Assembly (NCBI GenBank): GCA_040751755.1
Contig: JBFMHC010000046.1
Location: forward strand, 62,001-126,000
Direction: 5' to 3'
DNA length: 64,000 nt
From: PFJX01 sp040751755
GTDB taxonomy: Bacteria; Pseudomonadota; Gammaproteobacteria; Burkholderiales; Thiobacillaceae
Every line of letters begins with the position of its first letter. Position 1 is the first letter of the stretch. Below the pieces are notes generated by a model. It saw nothing but the letters and a program-made list of their open reading frames with translations, did not search any database and had not been told where the DNA came from. Of this stretch, positions 35,545-44,507 are shown in pieces. The position numbers and the translations under genes were made by a program.

Positions 35545-35722
35545 GTCACTCGGGTCCCCATGCCCATCTCCACGCTCGAGCGGCACCTCGGCGTGCGAAC
35601 GAAACCTGCTCGATATGCCTGCATGCGTGCGGCGATGACGGAATGAGTTAAAGTATTTCCTGAAAATTCCGACAAATGCCCATGGCATAATCAAACAGCT
35701 TATCCGTAGTGGGAGACTTCGA

Positions 35723-36331
35723 ATGAAACGCTATCTGTTGCCGCTGCTGTTGGCGGGCATGCTCACCGCTTGCGCCAACGATCCCGTCTACCCGCCCGCC
35801 CCCGCCAAGGCATCAGGCGCCGCCGACTGGATGTATCTGCTTGGCCCGGGAGATTCGGTCAACGTGTTCGTCTGGGGCAACCCCGAGGTCTCCGGCAGCT
35901 TTCCGATCCGCCCCGACGGCAAGATGACGATGAATCTGGTGGAGGACATGCCCGCCAGCGGCAAGACGACCTCGCAACTCGCGCGCGACATCGAGAAAGT
36001 CCTGGCGCGCTACATCCAGGACCCGGTCGTGACCGTGGTCGTTTCCGGCGGGGTGGGGCCGTTCAGCCAGCAGATCCGCGTGGTCGGCCAGGCGGCGAAG
36101 CCCCAGGCATTGAACTACCGGGAGAACATGTCCCTGGTCGATGTGATGATCTCGGTCGGCGGTCTCGCCGAGTTCGCCGCCGGCAACCGTGCCAGCATCC
36201 TGCGCATCGTCGATGGCAAGCCGCAGCAGTTCAGCGTGCGTCTGGAAGACCTGGTCAAGGGGGGCGACATCTCGGCCAACGTGGAGATGCGTCCGGGTGA
36301 TCTGCTCGTGATTCCGGAGAGCTGGTTCTGA
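35723..36331 (+). CDS. XrtA-system polysaccharide export lipoprotein (Wza-like)
   Basis: The 202-residue protein has a lipobox at LTACAND and the poly-export domain (YLLGPGDSVNVFVWGNPEVS, YIQDPVVTVVVSGG), followed by a SLBB-like part (IRVVGQAAKPQALNYRENMS, MRPGDLLVIPE). It matches the short export proteins tied to XrtA/PEP-CTERM exopolysaccharide loci. It forms the outer-membrane exit pore for the polymer. It is the first gene of an eight-gene operon on the plus strand. Confidence 0.92.
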   Translation: MKRYLLPLLLAGMLTACANDPVYPPAPAKASGAADWMYLLGPGDSVNVFVWGNPEVSGSFPIRPDGKMTMNLVEDMPASGKTTSQLARDIEKVLARYIQDPVVTVVVSGGVGPFSQQIRVVGQAAKPQALNYRENMSLVDVMISVGGLAEFAAGNRASILRIVDGKPQQFSVRLEDLVKGGDISANVEMRPGDLLVIPESWF

Positions 36332-36367
36332 GTCTCGCGTTCGCGATAACTGACGGGGAATGGCGGG

Positions 36368-37906
36368 ATGAACGAGGCCGTTGAGCAGGTCCTTGGGTAT
36401 GCCAGGGGGGTTTGGCGCCGGCGCGCCTTGGTGTTGATCGTCGCCTGGACCATTTCCCTGGTCGGCTGGGTCTGGGTGTATTTCCTGGAGAACCAGTATC
36501 AGGCCCAGGCGCGGGTGTTCGTCGACACCCAGTCGCTGTTGCGGCCCCTGCTGTCCGGCCTGGCCGTGCAGCCGAACGTCGAGCAGCAGGTCTCGATGAT
36601 GACGCGCACCCTGATGAGCCGCCCCAACCTCGAGAAGGTTGCGCGCATGACGGACCTGGACCTGCGCGCCAAGACGCCGAAGCAGCAGGAGGAGATGTTC
36701 AAGGATCTGGAATCCCGCATTTCCCTCCGCGGCACCGAGCGCGAGAACCTCTACACCATCAGTTACCAGCATGCCAGTCCGGACCTCGCCAAGCGGGTCG
36801 TGCAGTCCCTGCTGACGATCTTCACCGAGAACGCCTTGGGCGGCGCGCGCAAGGACCTGTCGAGCAGCCAGAAGTTCATCGACGACCAGCTCAAGAGCTA
36901 CGAGGCCAAGCTGCTCGAGAAGGAGAAGGCGCTGGAGGAATTCAAGCGGCGCAACGTCGGCTCGATGCCCGGCCAGGGGGGTGACTACTACACCAAGGTC
37001 AACGAGGCCAGCGTGGCCCTGGAGCAGGCGCGGCTGGAGCTGGAAGAGGCGCAAAACCGCAAGAAACAGCTGCAGTCGCAGTTGGACGACCAGGAGGAGA
37101 CCGTCTCCGCTCCCGCACTGGCTACCCCCTCAAGCAGCGCCCTGGATGGCCGCATCACCACCTTGCAGACGCAGCTGGACAACCTGCGTCTGCGCTATAC
37201 CGACATGCATCCCGAGATCGTGCGGACCAAGCAGTTGATCGCGCGTATCCAGGAGCAGAAGGCGCAGGAGGAAAAGCTGGTGCGCGCGCAGTCGCCCGCC
37301 GCGGTGAAGGCGCAAAACCCCATCTACCAGCAGTTGACCATCGCCATCGCCGAGGCGGATGCGAACGCGGCCTCGCTGCGCGCGCGCGTGAACCAGTTGC
37401 AGAGGAAGCGCACCGACCTGGTGCAGTCCGTGGACCGCCTGCCGAAGATCGAGGCGGAGTACACGCAGCTGATGCGTGATTACGACGTGATGAAGACCAA
37501 TTACACCCAGCTTTTGAGCCGCCGAGAGACCGCGTCGATCTCCAGCGATGTCGAGAGCAAGGCCGGCACCGTCGATTTCCGCGTGATCGATCCGCCACGG
37601 GTGGAGAACAAGCCGGCCTGGCCGAACCGCCCGCTCTTCGTCTCGGGGGTGCCGGTGGCCGGCCTCGGCCTCGGCGTGGGCCTGGCCTTCCTGCTCGGCC
37701 AATTGCGGCCCACGGTGGAAGGTCGTCGTCAGTTGCGTGAACTCACCGCGTATCCCCTGCTCGGCATGGTGACGAAGATCGAGACGGCGGCGGCGCGACA
37801 ACGCACCCGGCGCCTCAACATCTTCTATGCGGCGGCCTTGGCGGCTCTCGTCGGCGCCTATCTGGCGCAGATGGTGTATTACCTGTTCGTATCCGCGGCC
37901 GCTTGA
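36368..37906 (+). CDS. XrtA-system polysaccharide chain-length determinant
   Basis: The 512-residue Wzz-type inner-membrane protein has a first helix near residues 20-38 (ALVLIVAWTISLVGWVWVYF) and a long periplasmic coiled coil (about residues 160-380, with QLKSYEAKLLEKEKALEEFK). The proline-rich segment before the last helices reads VIDPPRVENKPAWPNRPLFV. Two C-terminal helices follow. It matches the chain-length protein of XrtA/PEP-CTERM systems and would work with the kinase encoded next. Confidence 0.92.
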   Translation: MNEAVEQVLGYARGVWRRRALVLIVAWTISLVGWVWVYFLENQYQAQARVFVDTQSLLRPLLSGLAVQPNVEQQVSMMTRTLMSRPNLEKVARMTDLDLRAKTPKQQEEMFKDLESRISLRGTERENLYTISYQHASPDLAKRVVQSLLTIFTENALGGARKDLSSSQKFIDDQLKSYEAKLLEKEKALEEFKRRNVGSMPGQGGDYYTKVNEASVALEQARLELEEAQNRKKQLQSQLDDQEETVSAPALATPSSSALDGRITTLQTQLDNLRLRYTDMHPEIVRTKQLIARIQEQKAQEEKLVRAQSPAAVKAQNPIYQQLTIAIAEADANAASLRARVNQLQRKRTDLVQSVDRLPKIEAEYTQLMRDYDVMKTNYTQLLSRRETASISSDVESKAGTVDFRVIDPPRVENKPAWPNRPLFVSGVPVAGLGLGVGLAFLLGQLRPTVEGRRQLRELTAYPLLGMVTKIETAAARQRTRRLNIFYAAALAALVGAYLAQMVYYLFVSAAA

Positions 37907-37917
37907 AAGGAGCTGAC

Positions 37918-38912
37918 ATGAGCATTATCGAGCGTGCGGCAGGCAAGATGGGGCAACCCTCCCAAATCCCTCCGGCCGCCCCGGAGACGCTGGCGCGGGC
38001 GAAGGAGGAGAAGAACCTCATCGAGGCCTCCATTGATCGCGTCGAGGCATCTTTCGGCAGCCCGGCGAAGCTCCGTGCCGGCGATGTGGCGCCTTCGTTC
38101 TTCGCGTCGGGCGCTGCCAGTGACGAGGACGGCCCGCCGACCATCCTCAGCCAGCGCGGCTCGGTGGACATGGCGCGACTGAAGCAGATGGGGATCCTGA
38201 CCCCTGATGCGGGGCGCAACAAGATCGCCGAGGAATACCGCCTGATCAAGCGCCCCCTGCTCGCGAACGCGTTCGGCCATGGCGAGACCCCGCCGCTCCC
38301 GCATGGCAACATGATCATGGTGACGAGCTCGCTGCCGGGCGAGAGCAAGTCGTTCACGGCGATCAACCTGGCGATCAGTATGGCCACGGAGATGGAAAAC
38401 ACCGTGCTGTTGGTGGATGCCGACGTGACCAAGACCGCGATCATGCGCTACCTCGGCCTGCAGGGCGACCGCGGCCTGATCGACGTGCTGCTCGACCCTT
38501 CCATCGCCCTGTCCGACGTCCTGATCCGCACGGACATCGCCAAGCTCACCGTGCTGCCCTCCGGGCGGGGGATCGCGCACAGCACCGAATTGCTCGCCAG
38601 CTCGGCGATGCGCGCCTTCGTCGACGACATCTCCAGCCGTTACCCCGACCGGATCGTGATCTTCGACACCCCCCCCTGCTCGCCACCAGCGAGGCCTCCG
38701 TCCTCGCCAGCTACATGGGCCAGGTCGTCTTCGTGGTCGAGGCCGAACGCACCCCGCAGGAGGCGGTGCGCGAGGCCCTGGGGCATATCGCAGAGCATCC
38801 CTCCGTCGGCGTGGTCCTGAACAAATCCCCCGCACGTGCCATGGGCGGTGACTACTACGGTTATGGCTACGGCTACGGCTACGGCAGTTATGGTGAATAC
38901 AGCAAGCAGTAA
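37918..38912 (+). pseudogene. XrtA-associated tyrosine autokinase, frameshifted in a poly-C run
   Basis: The first frame (37918 to about 38680) encodes the BY-kinase body, with Walker A-like SSLPGESKSFTAINLA, Walker A' VLLVDADVTK and Walker B IVIFDTPP. The run of eight C at about 38669-38676 breaks the frame. With nine C it would read DTPPLLATSEASVLASYMGQ and continue in the frame that ends at 38912, giving VVFVVEAERTPQEAV and a tyrosine-rich tail (YYGYGYGYGYGSYGEY) for autophosphorylation. The original protein would have about 330 residues. The P-loop has Ser where the family has Gly (GESKS for GEGKT). AAGGAG supports the ATG at 37918. Confidence 0.88.
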
Positions 38913-40347
38913 GCTCCCCGGTGCCCTGCTCTGCCTTCTCTGTGCCGGACAGGCGCAGGCAGGGGATTGGAAGTTTTCTCCCAAGGTCACGCTCCTCGAG
39001 CGTTATACCGACAACGTGACCCTCGTCGATGCCGGCAAGGAGGCCTCCTTCATCACGGAGGTCACGCCTGGATTCACGCTTGCACGAAAATCCGCGCGCG
39101 CGCGCGTGGACATCGATTATGGGCTGCAGGGGCTGCTGTACAGCCATGACACGGATGCCTCGACACTGAACAACCAGCTGACCTCGAAGGCGTACCTGGA
39201 ACTCCTGGAGGACCACTTCTTCCTCGACGTGAACGCCCGCGTCGGGCAGCAAAGCACGAGCCTCCTGGGTCGGGTCGGGCCCGACAACTACTCCCTGACC
39301 GGCACGGGCACGCGCAGTGAGGTGCGTACCCTGGGGGTCGCGCCTTCCTGGCGTTCGCGCATCGGTTCCATGGCCCAGTTCGACGCGCGCTGGCAGCTCA
39401 GCTACAGCGACTCCGACAACAGCGCGGCCCTCTCGTCCACGCGCGGCAGCAACCTGAGTCTCGGCCTGAGCAGCGGCAGCGCGTTCCACAAGACCCCATG
39501 GGGGCTCAACTATCGCATCCAGCACAACGATGGGACGCAGACCACGCGCCTGAGCAGCCTGACCGGGAATGTCGGATACCGGGTCACGCCCAAGGTCCTG
39601 ATGACCCTGGTGGTCGGCAATGACGACAACAACCGGCAGGGTGTCGGCACCTTCAACCAGGCGAGCGGCACCTTCTGGACCGTCGGCGGCAGTTGGGCGC
39701 CGACCACGAGGACGAAACTCGACGCCACCGCCGGGCACCGCTACAACGCCCAGACCTTCGGCCTGAACTTCGCGCACAAGACCCGCAAGACCAACTGGGC
39801 GTTGCGCTACAGTGAAGACGTCATGAATGTCTACAGCCAGCTGAATGATCTGGCGGCGTTCGATGTCTATCTCTGCTCCGGCGTGGAAGTGCCCGTCCCC
39901 CAAGGCATCGCGCCGCCGGACCCCGCCTGCGTCGGCCCGCAGCCGGCATTTCTGCCCGTACCCTCCCTGATCAACGACGTCTCGCTCAACAAGACCTGGT
40001 CGGGCAGCGTGACCTGGCTGCTGGGCAAGAGCACCCTCACCGGCAGCCTCAACCAGAGCCGGCGCGAGGTCCTGGCCACGGGCGTGTCCGACGACCGCTA
40101 CAGCCTCAGCGGGAACTGGAACTGGCGCCTGAACTCGCGCATGACCTCCAACCTCATCCTGAGCAGCACCCAGGCGAACGCGTCGACCAACGGCACGGAT
40201 ACCTGGTCGATCGGCTGGGTGCTGTCGCGCAAGCTTTCCCCCGATGCCACGGGCTCGGTGGAGGTGCGCCACTACGAAGGCACGTCGAACACCGCCGGCG
40301 AGTACAAGGAAAACAGCGCGTCGGTACGGCTGAACATGAACTTCTGA
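38890..40347 (+). CDS. XrtA-system outer membrane beta-barrel protein
   Basis: This 485-residue protein has a signal peptide (LPGALLCLLCAGQAQA) and a long series of amphipathic strands rich in aromatic, Ser and Thr residues, ending in the barrel signature NSASVRLNMNF. It matches the PEP-CTERM-associated outer membrane protein family (TIGR03016). It is likely an outer-membrane porin-type partner for polymer secretion. The start overlaps the kinase tail by 23 nt in another frame. Confidence 0.85.
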   Translation: MVNTASSKLPGALLCLLCAGQAQAGDWKFSPKVTLLERYTDNVTLVDAGKEASFITEVTPGFTLARKSARARVDIDYGLQGLLYSHDTDASTLNNQLTSKAYLELLEDHFFLDVNARVGQQSTSLLGRVGPDNYSLTGTGTRSEVRTLGVAPSWRSRIGSMAQFDARWQLSYSDSDNSAALSSTRGSNLSLGLSSGSAFHKTPWGLNYRIQHNDGTQTTRLSSLTGNVGYRVTPKVLMTLVVGNDDNNRQGVGTFNQASGTFWTVGGSWAPTTRTKLDATAGHRYNAQTFGLNFAHKTRKTNWALRYSEDVMNVYSQLNDLAAFDVYLCSGVEVPVPQGIAPPDPACVGPQPAFLPVPSLINDVSLNKTWSGSVTWLLGKSTLTGSLNQSRREVLATGVSDDRYSLSGNWNWRLNSRMTSNLILSSTQANASTNGTDTWSIGWVLSRKLSPDATGSVEVRHYEGTSNTAGEYKENSASVRLNMNF

Positions 40348-40348
40348 T

Positions 40349-41359
40349 ATGTACGAGAGCTACTACCACCTCCGCGACAAGCCGTTCCAACTCAACCCGG
40401 ACCCGCGTTTCTTCTTCGCCAGCCGCGGCCACAAGCGCGCCTTCGCCTATCTCGAGTATGGGCTGTCGCTGGGCGAAGGGTTCATCGTCATCACCGGCGA
40501 CGTGGGCGCGGGCAAGACCATGCTGGTCAAGAGCCTGCTGCGCAAACTGGAGAATGGCAACTTCCTGATCGCCCAGCTGGTGAGCACGCAGCTGGACGCG
40601 GACGACACCCTGCGCAGCGTTGCCGGCGCCTTCGGCGTGCAGGCCGAGGGCATGACCAAGTCCGCGGTGCTGAAATCCCTTGAAGACTATCTGCGCCTGG
40701 CGGTGCGGCAGAACCGCCGCCCCCTGCTGATCGTCGACGAGGCGCAGAACCTGAACCCGCGCGCCGTGGAAGAGCTGCGCATGCTGTCCAACTTCCACGA
40801 AGGCGACAAACCCCTGCTGCAGAGCTTCCTGCTCGGCCAGCCGGAGTTCCGCGACACCATCCAGAGCCCGGAAATGCTGCAATTGCGGCAGCGGGTGATC
40901 GCCTCCTACCACCTCGGCCCGCTGGACCGCTCGGAGACCGTGCAGTACATCCTGCACCGCCTCACCACCGTGGGCTGGCAGGGCACGCCCTCCTTCGCGG
41001 AGGAGGCCTTCGACGAGATCTTCCAGTTCTCCGCCGGCGTGCCGCGCCGCATCAACACCCTGTGCGACCGCTTGATGCTGTTCGGTTACCTGGAGGAAAA
41101 GACCCACCTCGATGCCGCCTCCGTGCAGGAGGTGATCGGCGACCTGCAGCAGGAGGTCCACCACCAGCAGCCGGTGATGCGCCACGCCGCGCCGCCGGTT
41201 GCGGCAGGCAGTGGCGGCGTCGCCGTCTCGGTGAGCGGCAGCGTCGATCTGGATGCACTGGAGGCGCGGATCGAGGCCATGGAGCGCACGCTCAATCGCC
41301 TTGTCCCCCTGGTGCGCAAGGTGCTCTACACCGTCACCTCGGGCCAGGAAAGCGAATAA
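40349..41359 (+). CDS. XrtA-system ATPase (ExeA/GspA-type AAA)
   Basis: The 336-residue AAA-family protein opens with YESYYHLRDKPFQLNPDPRF. It has Walker A GDVGAGKTMLVKSL at about residues 51-64 and Walker B LLIVDEAQNL. Arginine-finger region LRQRVIASYHLGPLD and RRINTLCDRLMLFGYLE follow. A C-terminal Gly/Ala linker and coiled helix occupy the last 80 residues. It matches the putative secretion ATPase (TIGR03015) of XrtA clusters and is thought to assist assembly of the export machinery. It starts 1 nt after the barrel gene stop. Confidence 0.9.
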   Translation: MYESYYHLRDKPFQLNPDPRFFFASRGHKRAFAYLEYGLSLGEGFIVITGDVGAGKTMLVKSLLRKLENGNFLIAQLVSTQLDADDTLRSVAGAFGVQAEGMTKSAVLKSLEDYLRLAVRQNRRPLLIVDEAQNLNPRAVEELRMLSNFHEGDKPLLQSFLLGQPEFRDTIQSPEMLQLRQRVIASYHLGPLDRSETVQYILHRLTTVGWQGTPSFAEEAFDEIFQFSAGVPRRINTLCDRLMLFGYLEEKTHLDAASVQEVIGDLQQEVHHQQPVMRHAAPPVAAGSGGVAVSVSGSVDLDALEARIEAMERTLNRLVPLVRKVLYTVTSGQESE

Positions 41360-41405
41360 GGCCCGTGGGACGATCCTGAACAGAAAAAACAAGACTGGAC
41401 GAAGT

Positions 41406-42257
41406 GTGGAGAGGACAATCACCAACGTGATGAGCGTGGACGTGGAGGACTACTTCCAGGTCGGTGCCTTCGAGCACACCATCGACCGCGCGGACTGGGA
41501 GCGCTGGCCCTGCCGCGTCGAAGCGAACGTCGAACGCATCCTCGCCCTGTTCCATCGCCATGGCGTCAAGGCCACCTTCTTCACCCTGGGCTGGATCGCC
41601 GAACGCTACCCGAACGTGGTGCGCGCGATCGTCGCGCAGGGCCACGAGCTGGCCAGCCACGGCTACGGCCACCAGCGCGCCAGCCAGCTCGGCGAGGCGG
41701 CGTTCCGCGCCGACGTGACGCGTGCCAAGGGCCTGCTGGAGGACATCGGCGGCGTGGCGGTGCAGGGCTACCGGGCGCCCAGCTTCTCCATCGGCCAGCA
41801 AAACCTGTGGGCGCTCGACGTGCTGGCTGAAACCGGGCACCGCTACAGTTCCAGCATCTATCCCATCGCCCACGACCACTACGGCATGCCCGACGCCCCG
41901 CGCTTCCCGTATCGCCCCGAGCGCTGCCCCGCGCTGCTGGAGGTGCCGCCCACCACGGTGGACTGGCACGGCCGCAACCTGCCGGCGGCCGGCGGCGGCT
42001 ATTTCCGCCTCCTGCCCTATGCCGCCTCGCGCTGGCTGATCGGCCGCGTCAACCGCGTCGACGGGCGTCCGGCGATGTTCTACTTCCATCCCTGGGAGGT
42101 GGATCCCGGGCAGCCGAGGATCCCCGGCGCGCCGCTGAAGAGCCGCTTCCGCCACTACGTCAACCTGTCGCGCATGGAGGCCAAGCTGGCGCGCCTGTGC
42201 GCCGACCACCGTTGGGGGCGCGCAGACCAGGTCTACGCCGCCGAGCTTGCGCAATGA
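41406..42257 (+). CDS. XrtA-system polysaccharide deacetylase
   Basis: This 283-residue NodB-fold enzyme has the catalytic and metal-binding sites SVDVEDYFQV (Asp pair), SHGYGHQRAS (His ligands) and GYRAPSFSIG, with FYFHPWEVDPGQP late in the fold. It would remove acetyl groups from the exopolysaccharide. The GTG at 41406 (GGAC upstream) is chosen because the family usually has a few residues before the VDVEDYF motif; ATG 41430 is the alternative. The stop overlaps the FemAB gene (ATGA). Confidence 0.88.
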   Translation: MERTITNVMSVDVEDYFQVGAFEHTIDRADWERWPCRVEANVERILALFHRHGVKATFFTLGWIAERYPNVVRAIVAQGHELASHGYGHQRASQLGEAAFRADVTRAKGLLEDIGGVAVQGYRAPSFSIGQQNLWALDVLAETGHRYSSSIYPIAHDHYGMPDAPRFPYRPERCPALLEVPPTTVDWHGRNLPAAGGGYFRLLPYAASRWLIGRVNRVDGRPAMFYFHPWEVDPGQPRIPGAPLKSRFRHYVNLSRMEAKLARLCADHRWGRADQVYAAELAQ

Positions 42258-43288
42258 GCCTGCAGGTCCGCGCGGCGCGTGAAGGGGATGCGGCGGCCTG
42301 GGACGCCTTCGTCCTCGCCGAGCCCGATGCCACCTTCTGCCACCGTTTCGGCTGGAAGACCGTGCTGGAACGCGCCTTCGGCCACCGCACCCACTTCCTT
42401 CTCGCGGAACGCGCGGGACGCATCGAGGGCGTGCTGCCGCTGGCGCACGTGCAGAGCCGGCTGTTCGGCAACAGCCTGGTCTCCACACCGTTCTGCGTCT
42501 ACGGCGGCATCGCCGCCGCCACGCCTGAGGCGCGCGCGGCCCTGGACCTGCATGCCCAGGCCCTGGCGGCGGAACTGCGCGTCGGCCACCTGGAATATCG
42601 CGACCGCGACGCCCCGGCGCATGCGGACTGGCCGGGCACCGAGCTGTACGTCACCTTCCGCAAGACCCTCGATCCGGATGTGGAGCAGAACATGCTCGCC
42701 ATCCCGCGCAAGCAGCGGGCGATGGTGCGCAAGGGGATCAAGAACGGCCTGATCGCGGAGCTGGAGCCCGGCGTCGACGGTTTCTTCCAGGTGTTCGCCG
42801 ACAACGTCCACCGCCATGGCACGCCGGCCCTGCCGAAGCGCTTCTTCGCCCTGCTGCGCGAGGTGTTCGGCGACGACTGCGAGGTGCAGCTGGTGCGCGC
42901 GCCGGACGGCGAGCTGATCAGCGGCGTGCTGTCCTTCTACTTCCGCGACGAGATCCTGCCCTATTACGCCGGCGACACCGAGGCCGCGCGCGGTCTCGCC
43001 GCCAACGACTTCAAGTACTGGGAGCTGATGCGCCGCGCCTGCGAGCGGGGCGTGCGCGTGTTCGACTACGGCCGCAGCAAGGTCGGCACCGGCCCCTACG
43101 ACTTCAAGCGCAACTGGGGCTTCGAGCCGCAGCCGCTCAACTACCGATACAAGCTGGTCGGCGCGAGCGCCCTGCCGGAGAACAACCCCAACAATCCGAA
43201 GTACCGCCTGTTCATCCAGGCCTGGCAGCGCCTGCCGCGGCCGCTGGTGAACTTCCTCGGCCCCTACATCGTCCGCAGTCTGGGCTGA
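42254..43288 (+). CDS. FemAB-like GNAT protein of the XrtA system
   Basis: The 344-residue protein has two acyltransferase-like halves of the FemAB/GNAT type, with TFCHRFGWKTVLERAFGH early. LVSTPFCVYGG and the helix IPRKQRAMVRKGIKNG follow, then VFDYGRSKVGTGPYDFKRNW. It matches the FemAB-related protein of XrtA/PEP-CTERM clusters (TIGR03019). Members may attach aminoacyl groups to a polymer or peptidoglycan precursor. Here the modified polymer is unknown. Confidence 0.85.
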   Translation: MSLQVRAAREGDAAAWDAFVLAEPDATFCHRFGWKTVLERAFGHRTHFLLAERAGRIEGVLPLAHVQSRLFGNSLVSTPFCVYGGIAAATPEARAALDLHAQALAAELRVGHLEYRDRDAPAHADWPGTELYVTFRKTLDPDVEQNMLAIPRKQRAMVRKGIKNGLIAELEPGVDGFFQVFADNVHRHGTPALPKRFFALLREVFGDDCEVQLVRAPDGELISGVLSFYFRDEILPYYAGDTEAARGLAANDFKYWELMRRACERGVRVFDYGRSKVGTGPYDFKRNWGFEPQPLNYRYKLVGASALPENNPNNPKYRLFIQAWQRLPRPLVNFLGPYIVRSLG

Positions 43289-43291
43289 GCC

Positions 43292-44494
43292 ATGGGCAAG
43301 CGCGGCGACCTCCTGTTCCTCGCCCACCGCATCCCCTATCCGCCCGACAAGGGCGACAAGATCCGCTCCTGGCACATGCTGCGCCACCTTGCGCGGGACT
43401 GGGACGTGCACCTCGGCGCCTTCGTCGACGACCCCGCGGACTGGCCGCACGCCGAGGTGCTGCGCGGCGTGTGCGCGGATGTCTGCCTGCGCCCGCTCGA
43501 CCCTCGCACGGGCAAGCTGCGTTCCCTCACCGGCCTGCTCACGGGCGAGGCCCTGACGCTGCCGTACTACCGCGATGCGGCGCTCGATCGCTGGGTGCGC
43601 AGCAAGCTCGACAGCGGCGTGCGCAAGGTCGTGGTGTATTCCTCGGCGATGGCGCAGTTCGTCATGCATGCCGAGGGTGCGAGACGCGTCATGGACTTCG
43701 TCGACATCGATTCCGACAAGTGGCGCCAGTACGCCCCCACCAAGGCCTGGCCCATGTCCTGGCTGTATGCGCGCGAGGCGCGCAAGCTGCTGGCCTGGGA
43801 GCGCCGGGTCGCGGCCGGGTTCGACGCCAGCCTGTTCGTGTCGGAGGCGGAGGCGCGCGATTTCCGCGCCCTGGCGCCGGAGTCGTCGGCGCGCATCGGG
43901 CATTTCTACAACGGTGTGGATACCGACTATTTCTCCCCGGCGCATGTCTTCGACACCCCCTTTTCCGCGGGGGAACAAGCGGTGGTGTTCACCGGGGCGA
44001 TGGACTACTGGCCCAACGTCGACGCCGTCACTTGGTTCGCGCGCGAAGTCCTGCCGCGCCTGCGCCAGGCGCGCGGCGCGGACGTGAGCTTCTACATCGT
44101 CGGCAGCCGGCCATCGCCGGCGGTGCAGGAACTGGCGGGCCCCGGCGTGGTGGTAACCGGCCGGGTGCCGGACGTGCGCCCCTACCTCGCGCATGCCGCG
44201 CTGGTCGTCGCGCCCCTGCGCATTGCCCGCGGCATCCAGAACAAGGTGCTCGAGGGGATGGCCATGGCCAAGGCCGTGCTCGCCTCGCCGCAGGCCCTGG
44301 AGGGCGTGGCGGCGCGGCCGGACGCGGAGGTGGTGGTGGCGGAGGACGCCGCCTCGACGGCCGAGGCCGTGCAGCGGCTGATCGCGGATCCGGGGCGTTG
44401 CCGGGAGATCGGCGGCGCCGCGCGCGCGCGGGTGCTTGCCGACTACACCTGGGCGCCCAACCTGGCGCGCCTCGACGCCCTGCTCGCCGGCTGA
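43292..44494 (+). CDS. XrtA-system glycosyltransferase (GT4-like)
   Basis: This 400-residue GT-B enzyme starts LLFLAHRIPYPPDKGDKIRS. The acceptor-side domain is at about 1-195, then a donor domain contains AVVFTGAMDYWPNVDAVTWF, LRIARGIQNKVLEGMAMAKA and a late Glu/Ala helix, AEAVQRLIADPG. It matches TIGR03087, a glycosyltransferase of XrtA clusters. It adds a sugar to the exopolysaccharide repeat unit. It closes the plus-strand run. The convergent asparagine-synthase-like gene ends 13 nt away. Confidence 0.88.
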   Translation: MGKRGDLLFLAHRIPYPPDKGDKIRSWHMLRHLARDWDVHLGAFVDDPADWPHAEVLRGVCADVCLRPLDPRTGKLRSLTGLLTGEALTLPYYRDAALDRWVRSKLDSGVRKVVVYSSAMAQFVMHAEGARRVMDFVDIDSDKWRQYAPTKAWPMSWLYAREARKLLAWERRVAAGFDASLFVSEAEARDFRALAPESSARIGHFYNGVDTDYFSPAHVFDTPFSAGEQAVVFTGAMDYWPNVDAVTWFAREVLPRLRQARGADVSFYIVGSRPSPAVQELAGPGVVVTGRVPDVRPYLAHAALVVAPLRIARGIQNKVLEGMAMAKAVLASPQALEGVAARPDAEVVVAEDAASTAEAVQRLIADPGRCREIGGAARARVLADYTWAPNLARLDALLAG

Positions 44495-44507
44495 GCGCCG
44501 GCGCCGC

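Noticed and set aside
35545..35722. Sigma-54 promoter before the XrtA-type operon
   Set aside because: The closest GGCAC...TGC match has the wrong spacing (11 instead of 10 between GG and GC), so I do not claim it.
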